Below, piece after piece: positions 25,305-33,845 of a DNA stretch of 52,838 nucleotides. The notes beneath the pieces were generated by a model. That model worked only from the letters and a program-made list of their open reading frames with translations. It did no database searches and was not told the DNA's origin. Made by a program: the position numbers and the translations under genes. The DNA comes from Synergistaceae bacterium OttesenSCG-928-D05 (lineage in GTDB: Bacteria; Synergistota; Synergistia; Synergistales; Synergistaceae). Each line of letters starts with the position of its first letter. Positions within the stretch are counted from its first letter, which is position 1. The stretch spans positions 1-52,838 of the forward strand of contig JAJDJB010000008.1 in assembly GCA_030266985.1 (NCBI GenBank), in the 5' to 3' direction.

Positions 25305-26247
25305 GACGGGGCTTGTCCTTTCCGGAGGCGGCGCGAAAGGCGCTTATCAAGTTGGCGTCATAAAAGCGCTCGCGGAGATGGACGTAAAAATCGATTTTCT
25401 TTCCGGTGCGAGCATCGGGGCTTTGAACGGCGCCGTCCTTGCGTGCGCGGGTTCCCTTGCCGAAGGCGCCGCGCAGCTTGAAGATATCTGGCGCAAAGTC
25501 GTGCAAAATCCGCCCATCGAAGGCGAAACGCCCGCGCTTGTTAAAATGCTTGAAAACGCGGGCGTACAAATTACGCCGGAATTTCGCGGCAAAGCGATCA
25601 TAGCGAACAGCGCGCTGCAGAACCTTGTAAGCACGCTGCGCTCGCCTGAAACGGAAGCGCTGGTCGACAACACGCCAATCAAAAAGCTGATTTGCCAGTA
25701 CGTTTCTCCTCAAAAATTGGCAAAAGGGCTGCCGCTCTACGTTTCCGTTTTCCCAAACACAAAAACTTTGGATTCCGTGATCGGTTCAACGCTCGCGTTT
25801 CTGGGCGTCAAAGAAAATCCGGCTTCGGAATTCCTGCTAATCCAGTCTCTGTCGCCGGAGGATCAAAATAAAGCGTTGCTCGCCTCGTCCGCAATTCCCT
25901 TTTTACTGCGGGCGCAGGAAATCGACGGCGCGAGCTACATCGACGGCGGAATGGGCGGGTTCGCATATTCGCAGGGCAATACGCCGATCGAGCCGCTGCT
26001 TGAAACGGGCTGCGAACGCATCATCGTGACTTACCTGACCGAGCATTCACGCTGGGATAAAAAGAAATATCCGAACGTCAAAATTTTCGCGGTCAGCCGC
26101 GAAAAAAGTATCAATCGGACCCCGATTCTGCCGGAGCTTTTTGACGTGCTCGCGTTCACAGCCGATAAGGTCGATTCGTGGATCGAACAAGGATATCACG
26201 ACACGAAAAAATATCTTACCCCCAAACTGAAACAGCTGCACGCATAA
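25288..26247 (+). CDS. Patatin-like phospholipase
   Basis: About 319 residues with the patatin catalytic layout: oxyanion loop LVLSGGGAKGAYQVGV, nucleophile serine in SGASIGALNG and catalytic Asp in the DGG motif YIDGGMGGF. Bacterial patatins hydrolyse phospholipids or lipid esters with a Ser-Asp dyad. I prefer the TTG at 25288, since GGGAGG (25274-25279) lies 8 bases upstream; an ATG at 25264 would place that site inside the gene. It overlaps mobA by 17 bases. A functional link to formate metabolism is not evident. Confidence 0.82.
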   Translation: MAEQHRTGLVLSGGGAKGAYQVGVIKALAEMDVKIDFLSGASIGALNGAVLACAGSLAEGAAQLEDIWRKVVQNPPIEGETPALVKMLENAGVQITPEFRGKAIIANSALQNLVSTLRSPETEALVDNTPIKKLICQYVSPQKLAKGLPLYVSVFPNTKTLDSVIGSTLAFLGVKENPASEFLLIQSLSPEDQNKALLASSAIPFLLRAQEIDGASYIDGGMGGFAYSQGNTPIEPLLETGCERIIVTYLTEHSRWDKKKYPNVKIFAVSREKSINRTPILPELFDVLAFTADKVDSWIEQGYHDTKKYLTPKLKQLHA

Positions 26248-26348
26248 ATATTCGTTTTTTGCACGAGGCGCGGTCATAAGAGCGGAATGTCGAAACGCTC
26301 CGAAACGCGCTCACTTGTATAATGATAAAAAAGAAAGGGGCGTGTGAG

Positions 26349-27131
26349 ATGGATATTATGAAGATTGCAGACGCGCTATATGAGGCGGAGCTGAAAAGAG
26401 CGCCGATAGAACCGCTGACGCAGGTTTATCCGGAGATTACGGCACAGGACGCGTACCGGATACAGCTTGCGCTGATGGAACGCAAAATGCGCGCGGAAGG
26501 AAGCCGCAGGGTCGGAATGAAAATCGGCCTGACGGGCAAAGCGATGCAGCGGCTGATCGGCGTTACGGAACCGGATTTCGGACATCTGACGGATCAAATG
26601 CTCGTGCAGGACGGACAGCCCTGCAAAATCTCAGGACTGATCCAGCCCAAGGTCGAGGGCGAACTGGCCTTTTGCCTCAAAAAAGAGCTGCGCGGCCCGA
26701 ACATCACCCTGAAAGACGTATATGACGCGGTCGACTATGTCGTGCCTGCGATAGAGATCGTCGACAGCCGCATCGCGGACTGGAAGATCAAACTGCAGGA
26801 CACGATAGCGGACAACGGCTCGAGCGCGCGCTTTGTGCTCGGCGGCAGAAAAACGCCGATTGAAGAGATTGACATGAAACTTGTCGGCATGGTGCTGGAA
26901 AAGAACGGCGAAGCGCTCTCATCAGGCGCAGGCGTGGAAGTGTGGGGCAATCCCGCCGCCGCAGTCGCCTGGCTTGCGAATATGCTCAGTTCCTTCTCCG
27001 CCGACATGAGCCTCAAAGCGGGCGAAGTGATCCTCTCGGGCGCCGTAACAGCCGCAGACCCTGCGAAAGCGGGCGACACGTACACCGTGAGCTTCGACCG
27101 GATGGGAAGCGTTTCCGTGCGCTTTGAATAA
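26349..27131 (+). CDS. 2-keto-4-pentenoate hydratase-like enzyme (FAH superfamily)
   Basis: 260 residues resembling MhpD/DmpE/DmpH hydratase/decarboxylases. Motifs include RVGMKIGLTGKAMQ, PKVEGELAFCLKKEL with acidic metal ligands, PAIEIVDSRI, TIADNGSSARFVLG and GEVILSGAVTAADP. These enzymes add water to, or decarboxylate, 2-oxo-dienoates from aromatic meta-cleavage pathways, using Mg or Mn. No other aromatic-degradation gene is nearby, so the physiological substrate is open. The ATG at 26349 follows AAAGGGG by 8 bases. A TATAAT box (26318-26323) without a clear -35 lies upstream. Confidence 0.8.
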   Translation: MDIMKIADALYEAELKRAPIEPLTQVYPEITAQDAYRIQLALMERKMRAEGSRRVGMKIGLTGKAMQRLIGVTEPDFGHLTDQMLVQDGQPCKISGLIQPKVEGELAFCLKKELRGPNITLKDVYDAVDYVVPAIEIVDSRIADWKIKLQDTIADNGSSARFVLGGRKTPIEEIDMKLVGMVLEKNGEALSSGAGVEVWGNPAAAVAWLANMLSSFSADMSLKAGEVILSGAVTAADPAKAGDTYTVSFDRMGSVSVRFE

Positions 27132-27175
27132 CAAATAGACAAAAAATTACGCGTACTATTTTTTAAAATAATCGG

Positions 27176-27225
27176 GAGCAGATTCGTTCGCGTGATCGCC
27201 ACGCCTTTGAATCCGCTCTTTTTTC
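27176..27225 (+). terminator. Terminator hairpin related to the 3'-end element family (copy 7)
   Basis: GAGCAGATTC (27176-27185) pairs 9/10 with GAATCCGCTC (27209-27218), with an inner GCGTG (27190-27194)/CACGC (27200-27204) stem, followed by TTTTTTCTTTT. The 3' arm ACGCCTTTGAATCCGCTC is nearly identical to the inner arm of copy 1. Unlike the other copies it has a U-tract and no clear outer arms. Confidence 0.75.
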
Positions 27226-27305
27226 TTTTCAAAATTAAAATTCGGAATATGATGTTCCCGTTTCTGTGAATTGGATTTTTCAGAAATTCAAACGAGCCTG
27301 CCCCG

Positions 27306-27427
27306 GAAATTCACACGTTTGTTTGAATTTGACGGATCGGCGGATTCCGGCGAAGAAAGCGAATTTATTTTTTCAGAAATTCACACGTTTGTTTGAATTT
27401 TGCGGATCGGCGGATTCCGGCGAGAAG
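27306..27427. repeat. Two direct copies of a ~51-bp repeat, 70-bp period
   Basis: GAAATTCACACGTTTGTTTG begins at 27306 and again at 27376, each followed by a nearly identical stretch through CGGATCGGCGGATTCCGGCG. Each unit contains the palindrome AAATTCA...TGAATTT. A partial third copy (TTTTTCAGAAATTCAAACGA) starts near 27277. Short ORFs here have no ribosome sites; I see no gene between 27226 and 27646. Confidence 0.7.
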
Positions 27428-27616
27428 AACGAAAATATTATTAAAGATTGCACGAGAGGCGAAAATATGCGCGATTAGAACGTGCGAGGAACGAAGGCAG
27501 CTTGAAGTGTAATTTAAATCGTAAATCAGTAATCGCCGGAAGATTTTTTTCGTGCACGCAAAAACAACGTAAACATAAACGCGGAAAGACCGTGCAATAA
27601 CGCAGCAACATGCAGC

Positions 27617-27633
27617 GAGCGGATTCAAAGGCG
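27617..27633 (-). repeat. Solitary inverted copy of the element inner arm
   Basis: GAGCGGATTCAAAGGCG is the exact reverse complement of 1825-1841 in copy 1 and of 16 bases of the hairpin arm at 27203-27218. With the latter it brackets a 430-bp segment holding the direct repeats. Confidence 0.55.
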
Positions 27634-27646
27634 TCATTGAAGATAA

Positions 27647-27776
27647 TTGAGCGCGGTCATAGTGTACGAGGAACGAAGAAATATGCAGAAAGAGACTCCA
27701 AAGGCGTATTGGTCATACGTCAATGGAGTCTCTTTCAAATGTTTCGAAGTTAATCGTGCGCTAGGACCGCGCTCAA
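27647..27776. repeat. Double-palindromic 3'-end element, copy 3
   Basis: The outer arms 27647-27668 and 27755-27776 (TTGAGCGCGGTC... with ...GACCGCGCTCAA) pair over 22 positions with one mismatch and two G-U pairs. The right arm contains the stop codon of the minus-strand symporter gene. The inner stem AAAGAGACTCCA (27689-27700) pairs perfectly with TGGAGTCTCTTT (27724-27735). The apex is CGTAT-TGGTC-ATACG. Confidence 0.8.
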
Positions 27777-29002
27777 CCCTTAAACCAGTCGGGCCCCTCA
27801 ACCATCCGCGCAACCAGCATCGACGAACACGTGTCTCCCGATGCGTTGACCATCGTTGCCGCGGGGTCTACCAGGAATCCGATCGTTGCAATGATCGGGA
27901 ACGCTTCCGGCGGGAAACCGTAGAGGCTCACGATCAGCATTTCGCCGACCAGACCGCCGCCCGGGATGCCGGAAAGCACAACGCCCGAAAGAACCGCGAC
28001 TGCGACCGCCGTCGCCATTGTGCCAATTCCCGTGAAGGGAATCTGGAAGATGCCGAACAGGAACGCGATCTTGAGGATCCCGCTCAGGCAGGAGCCTTCC
28101 ATGTGCGCCGTCGCGCCGATGGGCAGAATGACCTCGCTGATATCCTTGGGTATGCCGATCTGACGCGCCGCCTCAAGGTTCACAGGAAGCGTCGCCGTGC
28201 TGCTGCCCGTAGCGAAAGCGGTGATCGCGGGCGTCATGATATAACGCCAGAACGTGCCGACGCCCTTGCCGCTTGTCGAAATCCAGGCGTAAACGGTGAA
28301 AGCGACGAAGAAATAGCCGAACGTTGCGGCGTGGTAGACGATCATTGAGCGCAGGTACGCGCCCAGAAGCTGCGGTCCGTAGTCCCCGACGAGCGTCGCG
28401 AAATATGCGCCGAGTCCGATCGGTGCGTAGTACATAAGATATTTGACCATCTGGAGCATCGCGTCCGCGACGACCTGTATCCCTTCGCCGACGCGGCGCC
28501 CTCTCTCGCCGAGCGCCTGCAGGCACACGCCGAAGAAAATCGTGAAAATGATGAGCGGAAGCATAGCGCGGCGCGACAGGAGCATCGAGAAGTCCTCAAC
28601 GGTGAACGCTTTGACGATCTGGTCCGCGGTGCTGAACGCCTGAATTTCGCCAGCGGCCTCAAGCCGGATCGTCGTGCCGGCGGCTGGCGGCCAGATCGTG
28701 ACGCAAACGAGCATCAATATCGCCGCAATCGCGCCCGTCACAAGAAATACGAGCACCATGGAGCGCATGACTTTGCCGAGACGTTCCATAGAGGACATCG
28801 TTGCGACCGCGCTGCATATCGTTGTGAAAACGAGCGGAACGACCACCATAAACATTGCATTGATAAAAACGTCGCCCAGGGGCTTCAGGATAAGCGCATC
28901 CTCTCCCATTACCGCTCCGAGGAAACATCCGATCGCGATACCTGTGATCAGGATGATCGGAAAACGGTAGGCCTTCCAAAAATTACTTGATTCCGAAGTC
29001 AT
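27773..29002 (-). CDS. Na+/H+:dicarboxylate (DAACS family) symporter
   Basis: 409 residues, about eight membrane helices plus re-entrant loops. Family motifs: hairpin serine-rich TGSSTATLPV, and GATAHMEGSCLSG at the place of the usual NMDGT, an unusual variant that may change substrate or cation coupling. Also GIPGGGLVGEMLIV and DTCSSMLVARM. DAACS carriers import glutamate, aspartate, serine/threonine or C4-dicarboxylates; the substrate is not decidable here. The ATG at 29002 is chosen because GGAAGGAGA lies just upstream. The stop codon lies inside element copy 3. Confidence 0.85.
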   Translation of the reverse strand: MTSESSNFWKAYRFPIILITGIAIGCFLGAVMGEDALILKPLGDVFINAMFMVVVPLVFTTICSAVATMSSMERLGKVMRSMVLVFLVTGAIAAILMLVCVTIWPPAAGTTIRLEAAGEIQAFSTADQIVKAFTVEDFSMLLSRRAMLPLIIFTIFFGVCLQALGERGRRVGEGIQVVADAMLQMVKYLMYYAPIGLGAYFATLVGDYGPQLLGAYLRSMIVYHAATFGYFFVAFTVYAWISTSGKGVGTFWRYIMTPAITAFATGSSTATLPVNLEAARQIGIPKDISEVILPIGATAHMEGSCLSGILKIAFLFGIFQIPFTGIGTMATAVAVAVLSGVVLSGIPGGGLVGEMLIVSLYGFPPEAFPIIATIGFLVDPAATMVNASGDTCSSMLVARMVEGPDWFKG

Positions 29003-29086
29003 AAAAATTCTCCTTCCCATTCTTTAAGATTTGATCAAAATAAGTCCGTGCGTGCCGGCGGACAAGTTGCTAAAATTCGCGATCTG

Positions 29087-29115
29087 ATTTTATTAATAAT
29101 TCGATACTATATCAA
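29087..29115 (-). promoter_or_regulatory. Symporter promoter
   Basis: Minus strand TTGATA (29115-29110), 17-base spacer, TAAAAT (29092-29087). The remainder of 29116-29283 is AT-rich with no gene; TTGTATACAG-like short repeats near 29170 could be a regulator site. Confidence 0.65.
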
Positions 29116-29283
29116 CAAATAACATAAATTGCCACGATAAGTTTATATAAATTTTACAGTTCGATATACGTTGTATACAGTTGTATTCAGAACGCGAGCC
29201 GTTTTTGAGATTATACAGTTATTTTTCATATAAGCATAGTGTCCGCGACGAATTTATTTTTGTCTTTCACAAATGGCCCGACA

Positions 29284-29320
29284 GAAAAAAGCGTCCTCCG
29301 ATTGCTCGAAGGACGCTTTG
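29284..29320 (-). terminator. Intrinsic terminator of ridA
   Basis: AAAGCGTCC (29319-29311 read on minus) pairs with GGACGCTTT (29296-29288), followed on the minus strand by TTTCTG. Confidence 0.75.
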
Positions 29321-29335
29321 TCGTTGTCCGCGAAA

Positions 29336-29722
29336 TTACTGCTGTTCTCGAATCTGTGCGATTGCTTCTATTTCGATCAAATAGCCGCCGTGCAGTTCTT
29401 TTGTCGGGATGACACAGCGAGCGGGGCGATGTTCGTCAAAAAATTCGGCGTAAATTTCATTTACTTTGTCCCAATACTGCATATCCGCAAGGTAAATCGT
29501 AACTTTTGCGACATCCTGTTTTTTTGCGCCGGCTGACTTGAGGATCGTTTTTACGTTTTTGAGCACCTGCTTCGTCTGCGCTTCGATGTCGCCGGTAATT
29601 TTCTCTCCCGTGAAAGGGTCTGTCGGAAGCTGTCCCGATATGAAGAGGAGATTTCCCACTTGTGTTGCGGGCGAGTAATGCCCGGACGGTTTGATTGCGC
29701 CGTCAATTCTGATAAATTGCAT
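29336..29722 (-). CDS. ridA: RidA family enamine/imine deaminase
   Basis: 128 residues, the standard YjgF/YER057c/UK114 length. Visible hallmarks are PSGHYSPATQVGNLLFISGQLP, the catalytic arginine in HRPARCVIP and the C-terminal GGYLIEIEAIA. RidA trimers hydrolyse reactive 2-aminoacrylate and other enamines formed by PLP enzymes, protecting the cell. The start is ATG 29722, with GGAGGAG 8 bases upstream; a longer in-frame reading has no ribosome site. Confidence 0.9.
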   Translation of the reverse strand: MQFIRIDGAIKPSGHYSPATQVGNLLFISGQLPTDPFTGEKITGDIEAQTKQVLKNVKTILKSAGAKKQDVAKVTIYLADMQYWDKVNEIYAEFFDEHRPARCVIPTKELHGGYLIEIEAIAQIREQQ

Positions 29723-29896
29723 GTTGACCACTCCTCCGTCAATGAGTCTGAAGTTCCGCCAAAGAAGTTTCCGAGGATGCAGCTTTAGGGAACTGATTCT
29801 AGTATAGCCCAAACAGGCGGCTCTTTGCGCCGTTATTTTTGCCGATGTACGGCGTTTTTCAAAGTTTTTTTTGCCTTTGCGATTGACGGATTTCTC

Positions 29897-31324
29897 TTAG
29901 TTCAGGCGGTCTAACGCGTCGATCGAATCCTCGTCTCCGCGCGCGGCTCCTTCTTTGTACCAGCGAATCGCCTCCGCCTCGTCCTTTTTCGTGCCCAGGC
30001 CGTTTTCATACATGTCGCCGATCACGCCCGCAGCCGTGTCGTCTCCCGCCTCGTGCGCACGTTTCATCCACTGCATCGCTTCGGAATAATCGCGTTTCGT
30101 ACCCTCGCCGTTATAGTACATCAGGCCGACGTTGAACATCGCGACGGCGTTGTCGCTTGTTTCAGCCGCCATTTTGTAAAGGCGTAGCGCCTCTTTCAAA
30201 TCTTTTTTAACGCCCATTCCTTCGTTGTAGAAATACGCGAGGTTGTTCATAGAGAGGCTGTCGTCCGCGTCGACGCCTTTTTTGTACCAGCTTGCGGCGG
30301 TCTCATAATCGACTTTGGTGCCCAGACCTTCCTGATACAGGTAGCCGATTGCGGAGTAGGCCGGACCGTATTCTTTGTCAGCGGCTTTCCTGTACCACTC
30401 CATCGCTTTTGCGAAGTCCAGTTTTACGCCAAGCCCTTCCTCATAAATTTCCCCGAGGTTGAACATGGCGTTTTCATAGCCGCGGGCGGCTGCTTTTTCA
30501 TACAGCTCAATCGCCTTTTTCTCGTTTTTCTTTACGCCTTCGCCCTCCAGATACATCATGCCGAGCATGTCGAGCGCATCCGCGTCGCCCATCGACCACG
30601 CTTTTTCAAACCATTTGAGGGCTTCTTTATAATCTTCATCAACGCCTTCGCCGTTGTAGTACATCATGCCCGTGTTAAAAGCTGCGGTGGGATTCCCCTT
30701 TTCAGCGGCAAGCTTGTAAAGGCGCAGGGCCTCCGCAAGATCCTGTTTTACGCCAAGCCCCTCGTTGTAGAGGAAGGCCAGATTGTTGATCGCCCAGTTG
30801 TGACCTTTTTCAAGACCTTTCTGATACCATTCCGCCGCTTTCGCGTAATCCTGCCTCACGCCATAACCCTGGTCGTACATATAGCCAATGTCGTTGAGCG
30901 CTTCGACGGAGCCGTGCTTTGCGGCGCTTTCATACCAGGTGAACGCTTTTTTATCGTCCTGTTTGACGTAGTGCCCGTATTCGTACATGAAGCCGAGCGC
31001 GCGCATTGCGTCGCCGTTCTCACGGTTGCTTTCGTCACGCGCCGTGTCGGACGCACGTTTGTACCACTCCATCGCTTTCTCTTCGTTGACGGGCGTGCCC
31101 TGACCGTACTCGTGCATCTCGCCGACAAAGAGCATCGCCATGATGTCGCCCTTTTCCGCGAGCGCTTCGTAGGCGGCGAGCGCCTTTCCGTAATCGCGCG
31201 TGTAGTGAAGCGCTCCGGCCTTTGCCAGCGCATCTTCGGCTGTCGCATGCGAAGGCATGCACAAGCAAAGCAGCATCATAAGCATCGCGCCCATGCTTTT
31301 GAACGTTTTCGTCGATTTGAACAA
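29897..31324 (-). CDS. Secreted Sel1-like repeat (SLR) protein
   Basis: 475 residues. An N-terminal signal peptide (about 1-28, ending SHATA) is followed by about 11 Sel1/TPR-like repeats of 36-40 residues with the pattern A...LG.MY..G.GV..D..KA..WY.KAA. Such solenoids mediate protein-protein contacts, often in envelope stress or signalling. Two blocks of the solenoid are close copies (WYQKGLEKG...NNLAFLYNEGLGVKQDL and WYKKGVDAD...NNLAYFYNEGMGVKKDL), pointing to an internal duplication about 200 residues apart. Start TTG 31324, six bases after GGAGGG; the partner is unknown. Confidence 0.83.
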   Translation of the reverse strand: MFKSTKTFKSMGAMLMMLLCLCMPSHATAEDALAKAGALHYTRDYGKALAAYEALAEKGDIMAMLFVGEMHEYGQGTPVNEEKAMEWYKRASDTARDESNRENGDAMRALGFMYEYGHYVKQDDKKAFTWYESAAKHGSVEALNDIGYMYDQGYGVRQDYAKAAEWYQKGLEKGHNWAINNLAFLYNEGLGVKQDLAEALRLYKLAAEKGNPTAAFNTGMMYYNGEGVDEDYKEALKWFEKAWSMGDADALDMLGMMYLEGEGVKKNEKKAIELYEKAAARGYENAMFNLGEIYEEGLGVKLDFAKAMEWYRKAADKEYGPAYSAIGYLYQEGLGTKVDYETAASWYKKGVDADDSLSMNNLAYFYNEGMGVKKDLKEALRLYKMAAETSDNAVAMFNVGLMYYNGEGTKRDYSEAMQWMKRAHEAGDDTAAGVIGDMYENGLGTKKDEAEAIRWYKEGAARGDEDSIDALDRLN

Positions 31325-31523
31325 GAGAAGCCCTCCAATGTTAAGGTAGTTGTTTTATCAGCACCAGAACTTATTGTACATGTAGATACGGGAAAGGCAA
31401 AGGATAAAATTAAAAGAAGGTGCAACTTTTATAATTTTACATTAAAACATAGGCTTGAAAATCCGATTGGGCGATATCAATGATGCCGTTTCAGGCTGCG
31501 GAACGCGCATTATTTACAAAGCG

Positions 31524-32417
31524 TCAACGCCGTTTCGCAAGCACTCTATCGCCGAAGTTAAAAAGCGCGAGGCCGAAGAGGATGACCGCGCCGCCGCAGA
31601 TCGTGGCGGAGTCCAGGCTTTCCCCCGCGATCAAAAGCGCAAGGATCGCGGTCAGAAAAGGCGTGAGGAACATATAATTGCTGACCGAAGCCGCGTTTCC
31701 CGCTTTTTCAAACGCTTTCGCCCAGGTGAAATAAGCCGCGGCGCTCGAAAGCAGGGCTAAGACGGCGATATTGAACCACTGCGCAACCGGCGCCGCCGAT
31801 ACTTCGCGCACGGCGGTCGGCGCAAAGATCATAAGCATCGCGGTCCCGATGAATATAGAAAATGCAGTTGTCTGGAGTGAAGAGTATGTTTCGGTCAGTT
31901 TTCGCTGAAGAAGGTTAAAAAAGCCGAAAGATAACGCCGCCAGAAACAGCCACAAAATTCCGAAGTTGACGGTGAACGCGCCGCTCATAAGCGCCAGCAG
32001 CGTAACGCCTGCGAACTCCACGGCGATGGCGGCCCATTTGACGCGGCTTAGGTGTTCGTTCATCAAAAAATGCGCAAGCAGCGCCGTGATGACGGGCGCG
32101 GTCGATACGATTACGCTGCTGGTTGCCGCCGATACTGTTTTACAGCCGATGTTGAAACCTACCATATAAATAAAGAAGCCCGTGGCGCCCGACGCGATAA
32201 AAAATTTCCAGTCTTTCTTTTCGGGCAGCTTCATTTTGAGATAGAAAGCGGCGCAGGCAAGTATGACGCTTGCGATCGAATAACGCAGGAACCCGAGCGG
32301 CAGCGCGGAAAAATAGCGCAGCGCCAGCCGCGTGTAAACGTACGCGAGCGCCCAGAAAATGATTGTCACAACCGCGTAAAAATGGTAACTGTCCCGAATC
32401 CTCATCGTTTTTTTCAT
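31524..32417 (-). CDS. EamA/DMT-family transporter
   Basis: 297 residues, ten predicted membrane helices as two EamA repeats (about 10-140 and 150-290). Typical motifs: FWALAYVYTRLALRYFSALPLGFLRY in the first and YFTWAKAFEKAGNAASVSNYMFLTPFLTAILALLI in the second. Drug/metabolite transporters of this family export amino acids or metabolites; the substrate is unknown. It lies 27 bases downstream of the MATE gene on the same strand, so MFS, MATE and EamA genes may form one transporter operon. Confidence 0.82.
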   Translation of the reverse strand: MKKTMRIRDSYHFYAVVTIIFWALAYVYTRLALRYFSALPLGFLRYSIASVILACAAFYLKMKLPEKKDWKFFIASGATGFFIYMVGFNIGCKTVSAATSSVIVSTAPVITALLAHFLMNEHLSRVKWAAIAVEFAGVTLLALMSGAFTVNFGILWLFLAALSFGFFNLLQRKLTETYSSLQTTAFSIFIGTAMLMIFAPTAVREVSAAPVAQWFNIAVLALLSSAAAYFTWAKAFEKAGNAASVSNYMFLTPFLTAILALLIAGESLDSATICGGAVILFGLALFNFGDRVLAKRR

Positions 32418-32444
32418 GGATTTACCTGTAAGGGGTGCAATGCG

Positions 32445-33845
32445 CTATCCTTGCAGGGATTCTAATTCCGTCATCCTGGCGAATTCCCTGCGGACCAGAT
32501 AGATGGCAAGGATCAGCGTGGTTGTGTCCGCGAGCGGCCCCGCGTACATGACGCCGTCAATGCCGAGGAAGATCGGCAGCGTGAAAATAAGCGGCAGCAG
32601 GAAAATAACCTGTCGCGTGAGGGACATCAGTACGCCGAGCTTTGCGCGTCCGATCGACGTGAAGAAGTTCGAGGTCACAGGCTGGACGCCGTTCGCAAAC
32701 GTCACGAACATATAGATACGCATGTACCGCACGGCAAAGCGCACGTACTCCGGACTGCCGGAACCGAATATCGCGACGACCTGTTCCGGAAAGAGCTGGA
32801 ACGTGATAAAAGCAACGGCCGAGACAAGCGTTGCGCCGGCGACCGCGCGCCGGTACGTCGTTTTCACGCGCGCGTAGTTATGCGCGCCGTAGTTGAAACT
32901 GTTGATAGGCTGGCAGCCCTGCCCGATCCCGATAATGACAGCCATGAACAGCACATTGACTTTGGAAATCACGCCGACCGCGGCAAGCGGGATCTCGCTC
33001 CCGTAGTCGGAAAGCGCACCATAGTGGCGCAGTACGTTGTTCAGCGTCACCTGTACGACCGTCATCGCGAGCTGGTTGAAGCAGGGCGCGACTCCGAGCG
33101 CAAAGATCCCTGTAATATAAGAAAGGTGCGGGCGCAGAAAACGTTTGCGAATCCGAACGGTGTTGAATTTTTTAACCAGATAATAGAGGCCGATCGCGCT
33201 CGAAAGAATCAAGCCGAGCGTCGTTGCCCAGGCGATGCCCTCGATTCCCATGTCGAAGACAAAAAGAAAGATCGGGTCGAAAACAACGTTGAAAATCGCG
33301 CCCGCGAGCATGATGGACATCGAGAACTTCGGGCTTCCGTCCGCGCGGATGAGATGGCTTGCCGCGATTGAAAAAATGTGAAACGGCACGCCGAGCGCGA
33401 TAATGCGCGTATAGGGCAGCGCGTACGGCATGATATCCGGCGTCGCGCCAAACAGGTGCAGCATCGGACGGATAAACATCAGCGACGCGGCTCCGACAGC
33501 AACGCCGATAAAAGCGATCAGGCCAAATGCGGTTCCGATAAAATGCCCCGCGCGTTCCTTTTTGCCCGCGCCCAGACTCAGGTTGAAGTTTGCCGCAGCG
33601 CCGACGCCGAGCAGCAGTGCGATCGCGGTGCAGATGATTGTGAGCGGGAACGCCACGTTCGTCGCGGCGATACCGAGCACGCCGATCCCGTGCCCGATGT
33701 AGATCTGGTCGACGATATTATAGATCGCGCCGACGAGCATGCTAATGATGGATGGAACCGAAAAGCGCAGGATCAGCTTATTGATCGGCTCCGTCGCAAG
33801 CGGATTGCTCTGGACGTCAGGCTTGCTGTTCTCGCTCATCGCCAT
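32445..33845 (-). CDS. MATE family efflux transporter (1)
   Basis: 466 residues with twelve hydrophobic segments in two MatE halves. The N-terminal FSVPSIISMLVGAIYNIVDQIYIGHGIG and the second-half FALGVAPCFNQLAMTVVQ are family-typical. Such pumps expel cationic drugs or metabolites by Na+ or H+ antiport. AAAGGA precedes ATG 33845. The start lies inside the end of the MFS gene (29-bp overlap), indicating coupling. A second MATE gene occurs at 46958. Confidence 0.87.
   Translation of the reverse strand: MAMSENSKPDVQSNPLATEPINKLILRFSVPSIISMLVGAIYNIVDQIYIGHGIGVLGIAATNVAFPLTIICTAIALLLGVGAAANFNLSLGAGKKERAGHFIGTAFGLIAFIGVAVGAASLMFIRPMLHLFGATPDIMPYALPYTRIIALGVPFHIFSIAASHLIRADGSPKFSMSIMLAGAIFNVVFDPIFLFVFDMGIEGIAWATTLGLILSSAIGLYYLVKKFNTVRIRKRFLRPHLSYITGIFALGVAPCFNQLAMTVVQVTLNNVLRHYGALSDYGSEIPLAAVGVISKVNVLFMAVIIGIGQGCQPINSFNYGAHNYARVKTTYRRAVAGATLVSAVAFITFQLFPEQVVAIFGSGSPEYVRFAVRYMRIYMFVTFANGVQPVTSNFFTSIGRAKLGVLMSLTRQVIFLLPLIFTLPIFLGIDGVMYAGPLADTTTLILAIYLVRREFARMTELESLQG

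Noticed and set aside
24739-25713. 324-codon minus-strand ORF opposite mobA and the patatin gene
   Set aside because: Spans two well-supported genes on the other strand and has no recognisable domain.
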